From Pseudonocardia sp. MH-G8 (GTDB lineage: Bacteria; Actinomycetota; Actinomycetes; Mycobacteriales; Pseudonocardiaceae), in NCBI RefSeq assembly GCF_002262885.1, contig NZ_NKYF01000001.1:124001-188000 (forward strand): DNA of 64,000 nucleotides. Direction: 5' to 3'. Made by a program: the position numbers and the translations under genes. Shown here piece by piece: positions 40,671 through 49,117 of this stretch. Under the pieces are notes generated by a model that was not told the origin of the DNA, made no database searches, and saw only the letters and a program-made list of their open reading frames with translations. Within the stretch, counting starts at the first letter, position 1, and each line of letters begins with the position of its first letter.

Positions 40671-41681
40671 TCACCGCGCCGCGACCGCCCGGGTCGTTGC
40701 GTCGAGGGCGAGTTGTGTCGCCGCGAGCCCGTCGCGCCCGGTCGGGAGCACATGCTCCTCACCGTGGAGCGCTGCGGCCAGCTCCGCGTACATCCCCTCG
40801 AACGACTTCTCGTGCGCCCAGGCGAGCTCGTGCCTACCGTCACCGTCGATGAGCACGAAGTCACGCTCCTCGCGTCGGTAGCGGATGACGCCGTCGGTAC
40901 CAATGACCTCGTAGGCGAAGGTCGGGAGCCTCGACGGCGAGCGGTGACCGTAGGCGAAGCTGATGTCGACCAGCACACGGGCGCCACCGCCCGACAGGTG
41001 CGTCGTCACGTGCTCGGGCGCGTCCACGCCGTCGATCTCGTCGAACCAGATGCCGGTTGCGTGGTCGACCTGCAGGTCGCTGCCGAGCCACCAGCGCGCG
41101 AGGTCGATCTGGTGCACGCCGCAGTCCACCAGCGGGCCGCCCTCGAGCATCCGCCCGAGCCGCCGCTGGTTCACGCCGGTCCGGGCCACCCGGTCCTGGA
41201 ACGCACCGTGCAGGTCCCACAGGAAGACCATCCGCAGCGCGCGCACCTCGCCCACCGCCCCGGTCGCCACGAGCTCGTGGATCCGCCGCGCCACCGGCGA
41301 GAACCGATAGGTGAAGGCGACCCACAGCGGGACACCCGCTGCCTCCGTCTGCTCCACCATCGCGGCCCCTGTCGCCTCGTCCACGGCGATCGGCTTCTCG
41401 CACAGCACCGGGACACCGCGTCGCGCCGCCCACCCGACGTTCTCCGCGTGCACCCCGGCGGGCGAGGTGACGACGAGCGCGTCGAGCTCGGGCATCTCTT
41501 CCAACGACGTACAGCGCGCGACTTCCGCCGGTACCGGCGCCGCCGCGAGCCGATCGGTCGACACGTCGCACACGCCGACCAGGTCGAGCCGCTCCGCTCT
41601 CAGGAGAACCGGCAGATGGCCGTAGCCGGCGACCTCGCCACAACCCACGAGCCCGACCCGCTTGCGCCGCCCCGTCGTCAT
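40671..41681 (-). CDS. Gfo/Idh/MocA-family dehydrogenase
   Basis: A 336-residue NAD(P)-dependent oxidoreductase: VGLVGCGEVAGYGHLP at the N-terminus and the family signature CEKPIAVDEATG near residue 95, followed by the C-terminal beta-sheet domain. ATG 41681 lies 4 bp after the sulfatase stop with GAGGGG as ribosome site. In an operon with a sugar-type ABC importer and a sulfatase, it most likely oxidises a sugar, inositol or derivative released by desulfation. Confidence 0.87.
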   Translation of the reverse strand: MTTGRRKRVGLVGCGEVAGYGHLPVLLRAERLDLVGVCDVSTDRLAAAPVPAEVARCTSLEEMPELDALVVTSPAGVHAENVGWAARRGVPVLCEKPIAVDEATGAAMVEQTEAAGVPLWVAFTYRFSPVARRIHELVATGAVGEVRALRMVFLWDLHGAFQDRVARTGVNQRRLGRMLEGGPLVDCGVHQIDLARWWLGSDLQVDHATGIWFDEIDGVDAPEHVTTHLSGGGARVLVDISFAYGHRSPSRLPTFAYEVIGTDGVIRYRREERDFVLIDGDGRHELAWAHEKSFEGMYAELAAALHGEEHVLPTGRDGLAATQLALDATTRAVAAR

Positions 41682-41685
41682 CCCC

Positions 41686-42975
41686 TCACGCCGTTCGGTC
41701 GGCTGCGAGTGCGGGCGCGTCGCTGACCGGAACCGGCACGGGGCCGTGGCGCAAGGCGTCGTTCGTCGCGATCATGAACGCGTCCAGCCGCTCGCGGAGG
41801 TCGCCGGCCACCTCGGCCGAGCCGGGGTCGTCGACGAGGTTGGTCGTTTCCCCTGGATCGGCCACGAGGTCGTACAACTCCTCCTGCGGACGCGGAGCCA
41901 GATGCGCGTCGCCCATTCCCCGGCGCGTGGGCGAGGCCTCGAGGTCGGGCGGGAGCGCGAGCAACGGGCGCGGCTCGAAGTTGTGGATGTACTTGTGGGA
42001 CTCGGTCCGGATGGCCCGGATCGGGTCGTAGTCGGCGTGGTAGGTCTTCTCGAGGAACACCTCGCGACGTGTCGGCGCGGCGCCGTCCCGCAGGGTGGCC
42101 GCGAAACTCACCCCCTGCACGTCGCCGGGCAACGCGACCCCCAGCAGCTCGAGCAGGGTCGGCACCAGGTCGACGTGGCTCACCAGTCCCGGCTCTCGTC
42201 GCGGCCCGACAGGGCCGAGGCGGGTCGGCATCCGCACCATGAGCGCCACGTGCACCCCCGGGTCGTACAACGTGCCCTTCGCGCGGGGGAACGGCGCGCC
42301 GTGATCCGTGGTGAAGACGAGGATCGTGTCGTCGTCGAGCCCGTTGCGCCGGAGCGCGTCCAGGATGATCCCGAGCCCCCGGTCCGCGACGGTGATCGCA
42401 CCGCCGAACGCGGCGATGTCCTCGCGCGTGTGCTCGTTGTCCGGCAGGTACCGGGGAACGTCGACGGCGTCGGGCGAGCCGGGCGGGTACCGCTGCGCCG
42501 GCCAGTCCCGGTGCACCTCGAGCATGCCGCAGACCAGCAGGAACGGGTCACCGTCGGCCTCTCGTGCGTCGAGCCACCGGGCCGCGGCCTCGGCAACGTC
42601 GCCCGCGCGGTTGCTCGCGCAGACCACGTGCTCGTCGAAACCCGGACGGCCACGGTCGCGCGACTCGTGCTGGAGGCCGATGAGCACCGTGCGGTACCCG
42701 GCGTCACCGAGGTGCATCGGCAGCGTCCGCTCGCCCTCGCCGTACTCCCAGCCGCGGTGCGTCAGCCCCTGGAGGCCGTTGCTGTGCGGGTAGCGGCCGG
42801 TCCACAGCGCGCCGCGCGCCGGGCTGCACAACGGGCTGGTGCTGAAGCAGCGCTCGAACACGGTGGACTGCTCCGCGAGCGCGTCGGTGTGCGGCGCATC
42901 CACGTCGTACCCGTAGGCCCGCAGGTGTGTCCCGAGGTCGTGCCAGTGCACGACGACGACGTTCGGCCGGCGCAT
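41686..42975 (-). CDS. Arylsulfatase-family hydrolase
   Basis: A 429-residue sulfatase. Cys50 in the motif CSPARGALWTGR is the residue converted to formylglycine. The N-terminal metal site reads HWHDLG where DDxG is usual, and TTDHG near residue 230 supplies further calcium ligands. ATG 42975 starts 2 bp after the binding-protein stop; the longer frame is rejected. No signal peptide is seen, so it acts in the cytoplasm on an imported sulfated compound. A separate formylglycine-generating enzyme is required and is not in the window. Confidence 0.87.
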   Translation of the reverse strand: MRRPNVVVVHWHDLGTHLRAYGYDVDAPHTDALAEQSTVFERCFSTSPLCSPARGALWTGRYPHSNGLQGLTHRGWEYGEGERTLPMHLGDAGYRTVLIGLQHESRDRGRPGFDEHVVCASNRAGDVAEAAARWLDAREADGDPFLLVCGMLEVHRDWPAQRYPPGSPDAVDVPRYLPDNEHTREDIAAFGGAITVADRGLGIILDALRRNGLDDDTILVFTTDHGAPFPRAKGTLYDPGVHVALMVRMPTRLGPVGPRREPGLVSHVDLVPTLLELLGVALPGDVQGVSFAATLRDGAAPTRREVFLEKTYHADYDPIRAIRTESHKYIHNFEPRPLLALPPDLEASPTRRGMGDAHLAPRPQEELYDLVADPGETTNLVDDPGSAEVAGDLRERLDAFMIATNDALRHGPVPVPVSDAPALAADRTA

Positions 42976-42977
42976 AC

Positions 42978-44603
42978 TCAGCCCTCGCTCTGCTCGTAGG
43001 CCTGGGAAAGCTCGTCGCGCATCTGGTCGCCGCCGTCGCGCTTCCACCGCTGCACGGCTTCGGTCCACGCCGAGACCGGCGCGCGGGCCTGCAGGATGTC
43101 GACCTGCACGCTGTCGAGCGCGCTGTTGATCTGGGATCCCTTGCGGGACTCGGTCTCGCTGAAAAGGGTCGACGCCGGATTGGGGATCGCCGTCGGGACC
43201 ACGGCCGACTGTGCGTCGAACTGCGCCTGCGCCACGTCCGGCTTTCCCGGCACGTAGTTCACCCACGGACCTTCACCGATGTACTTGAGGCCGAGCTGCG
43301 TTTCCCTCTGGCCCTTGTCGGTGAGCACGGGGTCGCCCTCGACGAGCGTGTGGTGCACGCCCTCGAGGCCGTAGTTCTTGAACATGTGCTCCGCACTCCC
43401 GAAAGGTGCTGCCAGGTAGTTGAGCACGTCGAGCAGCGCAGCCGCCCGGTCTGCCGAGTCGATGCTGATACCGGTCAGGTTGTGCGTCGCCGGTCCGAGC
43501 CAGATGGGCGCGACCCCACCGCCGCCGATCGCGGGAGGCACCACGATGCCGAGCCGCATGTCGCCCGCGGTCGGCAGGTTGGCCAGCGTCGCCCAGGCGG
43601 CGAAGGTGCCCTCGAAGAAGCTCGTCGTGCCACCGACGACCCAGGCCTGACGCTGCTGGTTGTCCGACGACGTCGTGTCCGGGTGCACCAGCCCGTCGGC
43701 CACGAGCCTGCGGCCCTGCTCCAGCGCCTCCAGCTGTCGCTCGTCCTCGTTCGTGCTCCGGAGCGCGCCGCCGGGGCCGACCTCCCAGGTGTTGGCGATG
43801 CCGTGAGCCTGGCGGATCAGCTGCATGGGGACGTTCGACAACGCCCAGGTGTTGCCGCCCGTCAGCTCGCCGAAGATCGCCCGCAGGTCGTCCCAGCTGC
43901 CCCCGTCGCCGACCATTCCGCGTGCCTCGAGCACGTCATCCCGCCGGTAGAGAGCCGGGCTGCTCTGCGGACCACGTGCGATCGGGACGCCGTAGATGCG
44001 GCCCCCGTAGACGGCGGAGCGCCAGCTCTCGGTGGGGATGTTGGCGAGGAAGGGATAGTTCGCAACGGCGTCGCCGCTGAGCAGGTCGGTGAGATCGGCT
44101 GCCCGCTCACGCAGCAACGACGGCAGCCCGGGAACTCCGGAGGGGAAGTACGTGAACAGATCCGGGAGCTGGTTGCCCGCGACCGTCGTCTGGAATCGTT
44201 CGGCGAAGTCGCCGCTCGGCACCAGCGCGACCGACAGGGTGAAACCGAGCCGGGCGTTCAGCTCCTGCCAGAACGTGTTCTGATCCATGCCCGGCGGAAC
44301 CGGCGTGTTGGTCAGGGCGAAGACAGCGACATCCGCTCCGTCTCCGGGCGGTCCTGTCGTCACTGCGGCGGGGTTCGCCGGGTACCGCAGCACGGTGTCG
44401 CTGACGCCGTTCTCGCCCTTGAGATCAGGCACGAACCCCGCATAGGGGATGTAGGTGGGCAGCACGACGGCGTTGTTCGCCGCCTGCGAGCCGATGGCCC
44501 CCCGGCCCTCGTTGCTGCAGCCGGTGAGGCCGAGCGCGGCGAGTGCGCCCATGCCGAGCGAGCCCTGCAACAGACGCCGTCGGCCGATCAGGGGGTGGGA
44601 CAT
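42978..44603 (-). CDS. ABC transporter solute-binding lipoprotein (carbohydrate type)
   Basis: A 541-residue extracellular binding protein. The N-terminus has a Tat-like GRRRLLQGSLGMGALAALGL followed by the lipobox LTGC (Cys29). Size and pattern match LplA-type family 1 binding proteins of the oligosaccharide/uronide importers. It lies between the permease pair and the sulfatase, which predicts capture of a sulfated glycan fragment outside the cell. Confidence 0.88.
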   Translation of the reverse strand: MSHPLIGRRRLLQGSLGMGALAALGLTGCSNEGRGAIGSQAANNAVVLPTYIPYAGFVPDLKGENGVSDTVLRYPANPAAVTTGPPGDGADVAVFALTNTPVPPGMDQNTFWQELNARLGFTLSVALVPSGDFAERFQTTVAGNQLPDLFTYFPSGVPGLPSLLRERAADLTDLLSGDAVANYPFLANIPTESWRSAVYGGRIYGVPIARGPQSSPALYRRDDVLEARGMVGDGGSWDDLRAIFGELTGGNTWALSNVPMQLIRQAHGIANTWEVGPGGALRSTNEDERQLEALEQGRRLVADGLVHPDTTSSDNQQRQAWVVGGTTSFFEGTFAAWATLANLPTAGDMRLGIVVPPAIGGGGVAPIWLGPATHNLTGISIDSADRAAALLDVLNYLAAPFGSAEHMFKNYGLEGVHHTLVEGDPVLTDKGQRETQLGLKYIGEGPWVNYVPGKPDVAQAQFDAQSAVVPTAIPNPASTLFSETESRKGSQINSALDSVQVDILQARAPVSAWTEAVQRWKRDGGDQMRDELSQAYEQSEG

Positions 44604-44662
44604 GCGATTGCTCCTCGTCGAGTCGTAGCCGCTGGGCGATCAGTGGGATGTCCGGGTGCCGG

Positions 44663-45613
44663 TCAGCCCTTGACGGCGCCGGTGAGCATGCCCTTGGCGA
44701 AATGCCGCTGCAGGAAGGGGTAGACGATGAGCACCGGCACGATCGAGATGACCAGGATCGCCATTTGCAGCGACGTCTGCGGCGGCAGTGCCGTATCCGT
44801 TCCGAGGGCCTGCGCGCCGATCTGGTTCCCGTCCACCACGTAGGTGCGCAGCACCAGCTGCAGCGGCCATTTCGAGGAGTCGGAGATGTAGAGCATGGCG
44901 TTGAAGAACGCGTTCCAGTAGCTCACGCCGTAGAAGAGACCGACGACAGCCAGCACGGGCCTGGCCAGCGGCAGCCCCATGTAGCGGAAGGTCTGCCACT
45001 CTCCCGCACCGTCGATGCGGGCGCTGTCCATGACCTCCTGCGGCAGTCCTACGAAGAATGCCCGCACCACGATGACGTTGAAGGCCGAGACCGCAGTCGG
45101 AATGATCAGTGACCACAGGCTGTCGAGCAGCCCGAGCTGTTGGACGACCAGGTAGCTGGGAATGATGCCGGGGCTGAACAGCAAGGTCACCAGTACCAGC
45201 AGCAGCAGTTGCCGGTTACCGATGCTGCCGCGTCGACTGAGCGCCCAGCCGAGCATTGCCGTCAGGGTGAGGCTGACGAGCGTGCCCACTCCTGTCACGA
45301 AGACGCTGACGAGCAGTGCTCGGGTGACGACGCCGCCGATGAAGATCGAGCGGTATGCGGTGAAGTCGATGCCCTCGGGGATCAGCACGAACCCGCCGGC
45401 CTTGATGACCTGCTCGGGAGTTGCGAGCGATGTCGAGATGATGCCGACGAACGGCAGCACCACCAGGAGGCAGGCGATACCGAGCACGATCACCTTGACG
45501 ACGGTCTCGACGGGACCGGGACGCGGGACGCCATCGATGAGAGGACTCTTGTGGCGCCTGCGGCGCGTGCGGTCGAGCCTGGTATCGGCCGATGCGGTCC
45601 CAGTCGCACTCAT
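44663..45613 (-). CDS. ABC transporter permease (LplC/MalG-type)
   Basis: A 316-residue permease with six membrane segments and the EAA-like loop ARIDGAGEWQTFRYMGLPLA that docks the ATPase. ATG 45613 overlaps the stop of the partner permease (ATGA). Together with the partner it forms the channel of the importer. No ATP-binding subunit is present in the window, so a shared MsmX/MsmK-type ATPase encoded elsewhere is expected. Confidence 0.9.
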   Translation of the reverse strand: MSATGTASADTRLDRTRRRRHKSPLIDGVPRPGPVETVVKVIVLGIACLLVVLPFVGIISTSLATPEQVIKAGGFVLIPEGIDFTAYRSIFIGGVVTRALLVSVFVTGVGTLVSLTLTAMLGWALSRRGSIGNRQLLLLVLVTLLFSPGIIPSYLVVQQLGLLDSLWSLIIPTAVSAFNVIVVRAFFVGLPQEVMDSARIDGAGEWQTFRYMGLPLARPVLAVVGLFYGVSYWNAFFNAMLYISDSSKWPLQLVLRTYVVDGNQIGAQALGTDTALPPQTSLQMAILVISIVPVLIVYPFLQRHFAKGMLTGAVKG

Positions 45614-46593
45614 GCCCGGTACACCCCTTCCTCGCCGAAGATGTGGGCGACCTTGTTCGCCACCAGTACGAGCACGAGACCCACCAGGCCCTTGACGAGC
45701 CCGACGGCGGCGGAGACACCCCAGGCGCCGCCGACGATTCCGTTGTTGTAGACGTAGGTGTCGAGCACCTGCGCGACACCCAACCCGACCGCTTGCTGTT
45801 GCAGGATGAGCTGCTCGAAGCCGACCGACAGCGAGTCGCCGAGCTTGAGGATCAACAGCAGGATGATGATCGGCCGCATCCCGGGAAGCGTCACGTGCCA
45901 GATCTGCCGCATGCGAGTGGCGCCGTCGATCGCAGATGCCTCGTAGAGCGAGCGGTCGATCTGCGAGAGCACCGCGAGGAACAGGATCGTCGCCCAGCCC
46001 GTGTCCTTCCAGATGACCTGGGAGGTGATGAGCGCGTAGAAGGCGTCGGGGTTCCCGATGATGTCGATGGTGTCCCAGCCGTGCGACCGGAGCCAGTTGT
46101 TGAGCATACCGGCGCCGCCGAGCATCTGCTGGAAGATCGCCACCACGATGACCCAGGAAAGGAAGTGCGGCAGGTACAGCACGGACTGCACGACCTGCTT
46201 CATCCTGTCCGAGACCAGACTGTTGAGCAGCAGCGCCAGCACGATCGGCGCGGGGAACACGAAAACCGTCTGCAGCGCAGTGATCAAGAGCGTGTTCCGC
46301 ATTGCCTGCAAGAACTCGGGGTCCCCGTTGAACAGGACCGAGAAGTTCTCGAATCCCACCCACAGCGATCGGTCGATACCGAGGTAGGGCTGGAAGTCCT
46401 GGAATGCGATGACATTGCCGCCGAGGGCGACGTACTGGAAGACGACGATGACCGCGACCCCTGGCAGCGCCAGCAGCAGCACGGTGCGGTCCCGCACGAG
46501 CCGATGCCACAACGGCGCGCGACGGCGCTGATGCGAGTTCCCGCTGGTCGGCTTGGCCCGCTGCCTTCCAGGACGTTTGACGGTCGTCGTCAC
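45610..46593 (-). CDS. ABC transporter permease (LplB-type)
   Basis: A 327-residue permease with six hydrophobic segments; the cytoplasmic loop is ASAIDGATRMRQIWHVTLPG. GTG 46593 overlaps the TGA of a 40-codon ORF upstream (GTGA), and its own stop overlaps the next permease. The arginine/lysine-rich N-terminus precedes the first membrane helix at about residue 36. Role: first half of the carbohydrate import channel. Confidence 0.9.
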   Translation of the reverse strand: MTTTVKRPGRQRAKPTSGNSHQRRRAPLWHRLVRDRTVLLLALPGVAVIVVFQYVALGGNVIAFQDFQPYLGIDRSLWVGFENFSVLFNGDPEFLQAMRNTLLITALQTVFVFPAPIVLALLLNSLVSDRMKQVVQSVLYLPHFLSWVIVVAIFQQMLGGAGMLNNWLRSHGWDTIDIIGNPDAFYALITSQVIWKDTGWATILFLAVLSQIDRSLYEASAIDGATRMRQIWHVTLPGMRPIIILLLILKLGDSLSVGFEQLILQQQAVGLGVAQVLDTYVYNNGIVGGAWGVSAAVGLVKGLVGLVLVLVANKVAHIFGEEGVYRA

Positions 46594-46712
46594 GCGGGGA
46601 CGACCCGAGAACGGGGACCCGCCACGACTGCAGACCCGCCTGCGATGACGATCGGTCCGCCCAGCGCGAGCAACTGCCGACGGGAGGACGTCCCTGTCCT
46701 TGGTTCGGCCAC
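46590..46712 (-). CDS. 40-residue ORF resembling a free-standing Tat signal sequence
   Basis: Starts at GTG 46712 with a strong GAAGGAG site 6-7 bases upstream, and ends in TGA overlapping the permease start by 4 bp. The product has SSRRQLLALGGPIVIAGGSA, a twin-arginine plus hydrophobic stretch, and nothing after it. It may be the stump of an exported enzyme that once led the operon, or a leader peptide that couples translation to the permease. No homologue recognised. Confidence 0.5.
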   Translation of the reverse strand: MAEPRTGTSSRRQLLALGGPIVIAGGSAVVAGPRSRVVPA

Positions 46713-46908
46713 TCTCGGCTCCTTCTGTGATGACTGGTGCGCCGAGAGTCGCAGCGAGCGAAAGTGTTTGTCAAGGGCGCATGATTAATCCGCGTCCACC
46801 GGTGCGCCGGCTCGCGCGAGCAGGCGCGGTACGGGGTGTAGCGCCTGCCGGGCGATGCCTACGCACGTGAAAGTGCCTTTTGTAAACCCTTCCTTACTCA
46901 CTCATGAT

Positions 46909-46927
46909 GGTGTTACGCACTACCAGT
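46909..46927. promoter_or_regulatory. Probable HxlR operator 1
   Basis: GGTGTTACGCACTACCAGT contains the near-palindromic core CACTACCAGTG. The 12-mer CGCACTACCAGT recurs at 47492-47503 in the HxlR promoter. This copy is 17 bp upstream of ATG 46944, at promoter position. Confidence 0.55.
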
Positions 46928-46943
46928 GAGGTGAGGAAGGCAG

Positions 46944-47042
46944 ATGGCTGAGCAGGCAACGCAGCCCGACGGACTTCAGGCCGTGGCGGCCCCCGCCGAC
47001 GGGTGGTGCGAGCCCGAGACCGGGGTGTGCCACATCGACACC
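46944..47042 (+). pseudogene. 5' end of a small gene truncated by the HxlR gene
   Basis: ATG 46944 has an excellent GAGGAAGG site and an HxlR-type operator in front. The first ~33 residues (MAEQATQPDGLQAVAAP, then WCEPETGVCHID) look like protein, with a CX6C pair, but beyond 47042 the frame is only the antisense of the HxlR gene. Either a very short protein reading into the overlap or, more likely, a truncated target gene of HxlR. Confidence 0.4.
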
Positions 47043-47465
47043 TCAGCCGGCCGACGCGCTGACCGCGACCCTGCCCCGGCCGATCCCGGTCACGTCGCTG
47101 GCGGCCCGGTTGCCGGCGATCTCACTGTGGTGGGCGGCGGCCCAACCGGCCATCGCCATCACCGCGTCCTTCAGCGACCGACCCAGGTCCGTGAGCTCGT
47201 ACTCCACCCGCGGCGGGACCTCGGCGTACGCGGTCCGGGTGATCAGGCCGTCACGCTCGAGATGCTTGAGCGTCTGGGTCAGCATCCGCTGGGAGATCCC
47301 CGGGATGCTCGCCTGCACGTCGGAGTAGCGCAGCGAGCCGGCGCTCAGGGTGCTGACGACCAGCATCGTCCACTTGTCGCCGATGCGGTCGAGCACCTCA
47401 CGGATGAAGGCGCTGTCCTCGGGCCACGCCTGACACGGACCGCTGATCTGTCGCGCTGACGCCAT
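47043..47465 (-). CDS. HxlR-family transcriptional regulator
   Basis: A 140-residue MarR-like winged-helix regulator. The signature CQAWPEDSAFIREVLDRIGDKWTMLVV places the conserved N-terminal cysteine near residue 11, used by HypR/YodB-type proteins to sense quinones or electrophiles. ISQRMLTQTLKHLERDGLI is the recognition helix region. ATG 47465 has AGAGG ahead; ATG 47480 is an alternative. Divergent from the AzoR-like gene, with a shared operator, which is a common quinone-stress arrangement. Confidence 0.88.
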   Translation of the reverse strand: MASARQISGPCQAWPEDSAFIREVLDRIGDKWTMLVVSTLSAGSLRYSDVQASIPGISQRMLTQTLKHLERDGLITRTAYAEVPPRVEYELTDLGRSLKDAVMAMAGWAAAHHSEIAGNRAASDVTGIGRGRVAVSASAG

Positions 47466-47494
47466 CTCGATACCTCTCATCTGTGTGCAACCGC

Positions 47495-47513
47495 ACTACC
47501 AGTATGTAACACC
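47495..47513. promoter_or_regulatory. Probable HxlR operator 2
   Basis: On the minus strand GGTGTTACATACTGGTAGT aligns with GGTGTTACGCACTACCAGT at 46909 (14 of 19). On the plus strand the 12-mer CGCACTACCAGT is identical. It lies 30 bp from the HxlR start and 91 bp from the AzoR-like start, suiting control of both. Confidence 0.6.
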
Positions 47514-47603
47514 CCGCGGGGGAACCACCACCGATCCGCGACCACAGCCCGCTCTCCGGTCCACCCGAGAGCGCTCTCAAGCGACTCCGAAAGGAACCAA
47601 CCC

Positions 47604-48248
47604 ATGTCTTACCTGCTGCACATCGACTCCTCCTCGCTCGGCGAGGCCTCGGTCTCCCGCCAGGTCGCCCAGTCCTTCCTCGAAGGCTGGGACGGCGAGG
47701 TCGTTCACCGCGACCTCGCCGCCGCGGCCGTGCCCCACATCAGCGCGGCCGGCGTCACCGCACGCGACACCGACCCCACCCGGTACACCGACGAGCAGGC
47801 TGCCGCAGCCGCGTTGCAGGACACGCTGATCGAGGAACTCCTCGGCGCGGGCGCCTATCTCTTCACGGTGCCGATGTACAACCTGACGCTGCCCTCGGCG
47901 TTCAAGGCGTGGCTCGACCAGATCCTCGTCTTCGGCCGCACCATCGGAGGCTCCTCCCCCGTCGCCGGACGTCCCGCCGCGGTGATCTCGGCTCGGGGCG
48001 GCAGCTACGCCCCCGGCGCGCCCAGGCACGGCTTCGACTACGTCGTACCCGTCCTCGACGCGCTGCTCGGCCACGAGGACATGCTCGGCATGGACGTCAC
48101 CACCGTGATCCCCGAGCTGACCATGGCCCCCCACGCGCCGGCGCTGGCCGCGCTGCTCCCGAAGCACGAGGCATCCATGACCGACGCCCACGACCGTGCT
48201 CGCGCACTCGCCGCGACGATCTCCGGCCGCACGGCGGCCGCAGCCTGA
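47604..48248 (+). CDS. azoR: FMN-dependent NADH:quinone/azo oxidoreductase
   Basis: A 214-residue flavodoxin-fold enzyme of the AzoR family: HIDSSSLGEASVSRQVA phosphate-binding start, VPMYNLTLPSAFKAWLDQI dimer/active-site region near residue 93. Length is typical. AGGAACC precedes ATG 47604. AzoR enzymes reduce quinones and azo compounds by two electrons using NADH. Linkage to an HxlR regulator with a sensing cysteine supports a role in quinone or electrophile defence. Confidence 0.85.
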   Translation: MSYLLHIDSSSLGEASVSRQVAQSFLEGWDGEVVHRDLAAAAVPHISAAGVTARDTDPTRYTDEQAAAAALQDTLIEELLGAGAYLFTVPMYNLTLPSAFKAWLDQILVFGRTIGGSSPVAGRPAAVISARGGSYAPGAPRHGFDYVVPVLDALLGHEDMLGMDVTTVIPELTMAPHAPALAALLPKHEASMTDAHDRARALAATISGRTAAAA

Positions 48249-48302
48249 GCCCCGAACCGACACCAGTGGCTCGGCGCTCAGGCACCGAGGCTCCTGGTGA
48301 CG

Positions 48303-48353
48303 GATTCACCGGCCGATCCGCCGGGGTCCGCGGCACTCGACACTCGGTGCGTG
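48303..48353. repeat. 51-bp duplicated promoter segment, copy 1
   Basis: Matches 50185-50235 at 45 of 51 positions without gaps, including the run GACACTCGGTGCGTG. It lies 41 bp before the flavodoxin-like gene at 48394 and probably carries its promoter or operator. Confidence 0.6.
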
Positions 48354-48393
48354 CGCCACTGCGCACGCACCGACGTGCCCGAGAAGGGGACCC

Positions 48394-49116
48394 ATGGCAA
48401 CCGTGGCCGAGAAGCCCGACTTCACCGGGCTGCGCGCGATGTACATCAACTGCACCCTCAACCGCTCGCCGGACCGCAGCCACACCCAGGGTGTGATCGA
48501 CCGCAGCGTCGCGATCATGAAGGGGAACGGGGTCGTCGTGGACCAGTTCCGCGCCGTCGACCACGACATCGCCACCGGCGTCCGCCCCGACATGACCGAG
48601 CACGGGTGGGACACCGACGAGTGGCCCGCACTGCTGACCCGGGTCCTCGACGCCGACATCCTGGTCATCGCCGGGTCGATCTGGCTCGGCGACAACAGCT
48701 CGGTGACCCGACGGGTGATCGAACGGCTCTACGGCTACTCCGGCGTGCTCAACGAAAACGGCCAGTACGCCTACTACGGGCGCGTCGGCGGCGCCCTGCT
48801 CACCGGCAACGAGGACGGCCTCAAGCACTGCGCGATGAGCATCCTGTTCAGCCTGCAACACATCGGGTTCACCGTTCCGCCCCAGGCCGACGCCGGGTGG
48901 CTCGGCGAGGTCGGCCCCGGCCCCTCCTACCTCGACGAAGGCTCCGGCGGCCCGGAGAACGACTTCACCAACCGCAACATCGCGTTCATGACCTACAACC
49001 TGCTCCACCTCGCGTCGATGCTCCGACGCGCGGGCGGGATCCCGGCCTACGGGAACCAGCGCTCGGCATGGGACGCCGGTTGCCACCCCGACTACGCCAA
49101 CCCCGAGTACCGCTGA
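48394..49116 (+). CDS. NAD(P)H-dependent FMN reductase/flavodoxin-like protein
   Basis: A 240-residue flavoprotein-like protein: LRAMYINCTLNRSPDRSHTQ at the phosphate loop and DILVIAGSIWLGDNSSVTRRVIERL near residue 85, as in the NADPH-dependent FMN reductase superfamily. It starts at ATG 48394 after GAAGGGGA. The next gene follows by 1 bp. Its last codons (YANPEYR-stop) recur as a fragment at 50251-50280. Probably reduces flavin or quinones in the same stress response as the AzoR-like protein. Confidence 0.82.
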   Translation: MATVAEKPDFTGLRAMYINCTLNRSPDRSHTQGVIDRSVAIMKGNGVVVDQFRAVDHDIATGVRPDMTEHGWDTDEWPALLTRVLDADILVIAGSIWLGDNSSVTRRVIERLYGYSGVLNENGQYAYYGRVGGALLTGNEDGLKHCAMSILFSLQHIGFTVPPQADAGWLGEVGPGPSYLDEGSGGPENDFTNRNIAFMTYNLLHLASMLRRAGGIPAYGNQRSAWDAGCHPDYANPEYR

Positions 49117-49117
49117 C

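Noticed and set aside
42978..46593. Missing ABC ATPase as evidence for a broken transporter.
   Set aside because: Family 1 oligosaccharide importers of this type commonly share a distant ATPase gene, so absence is normal.
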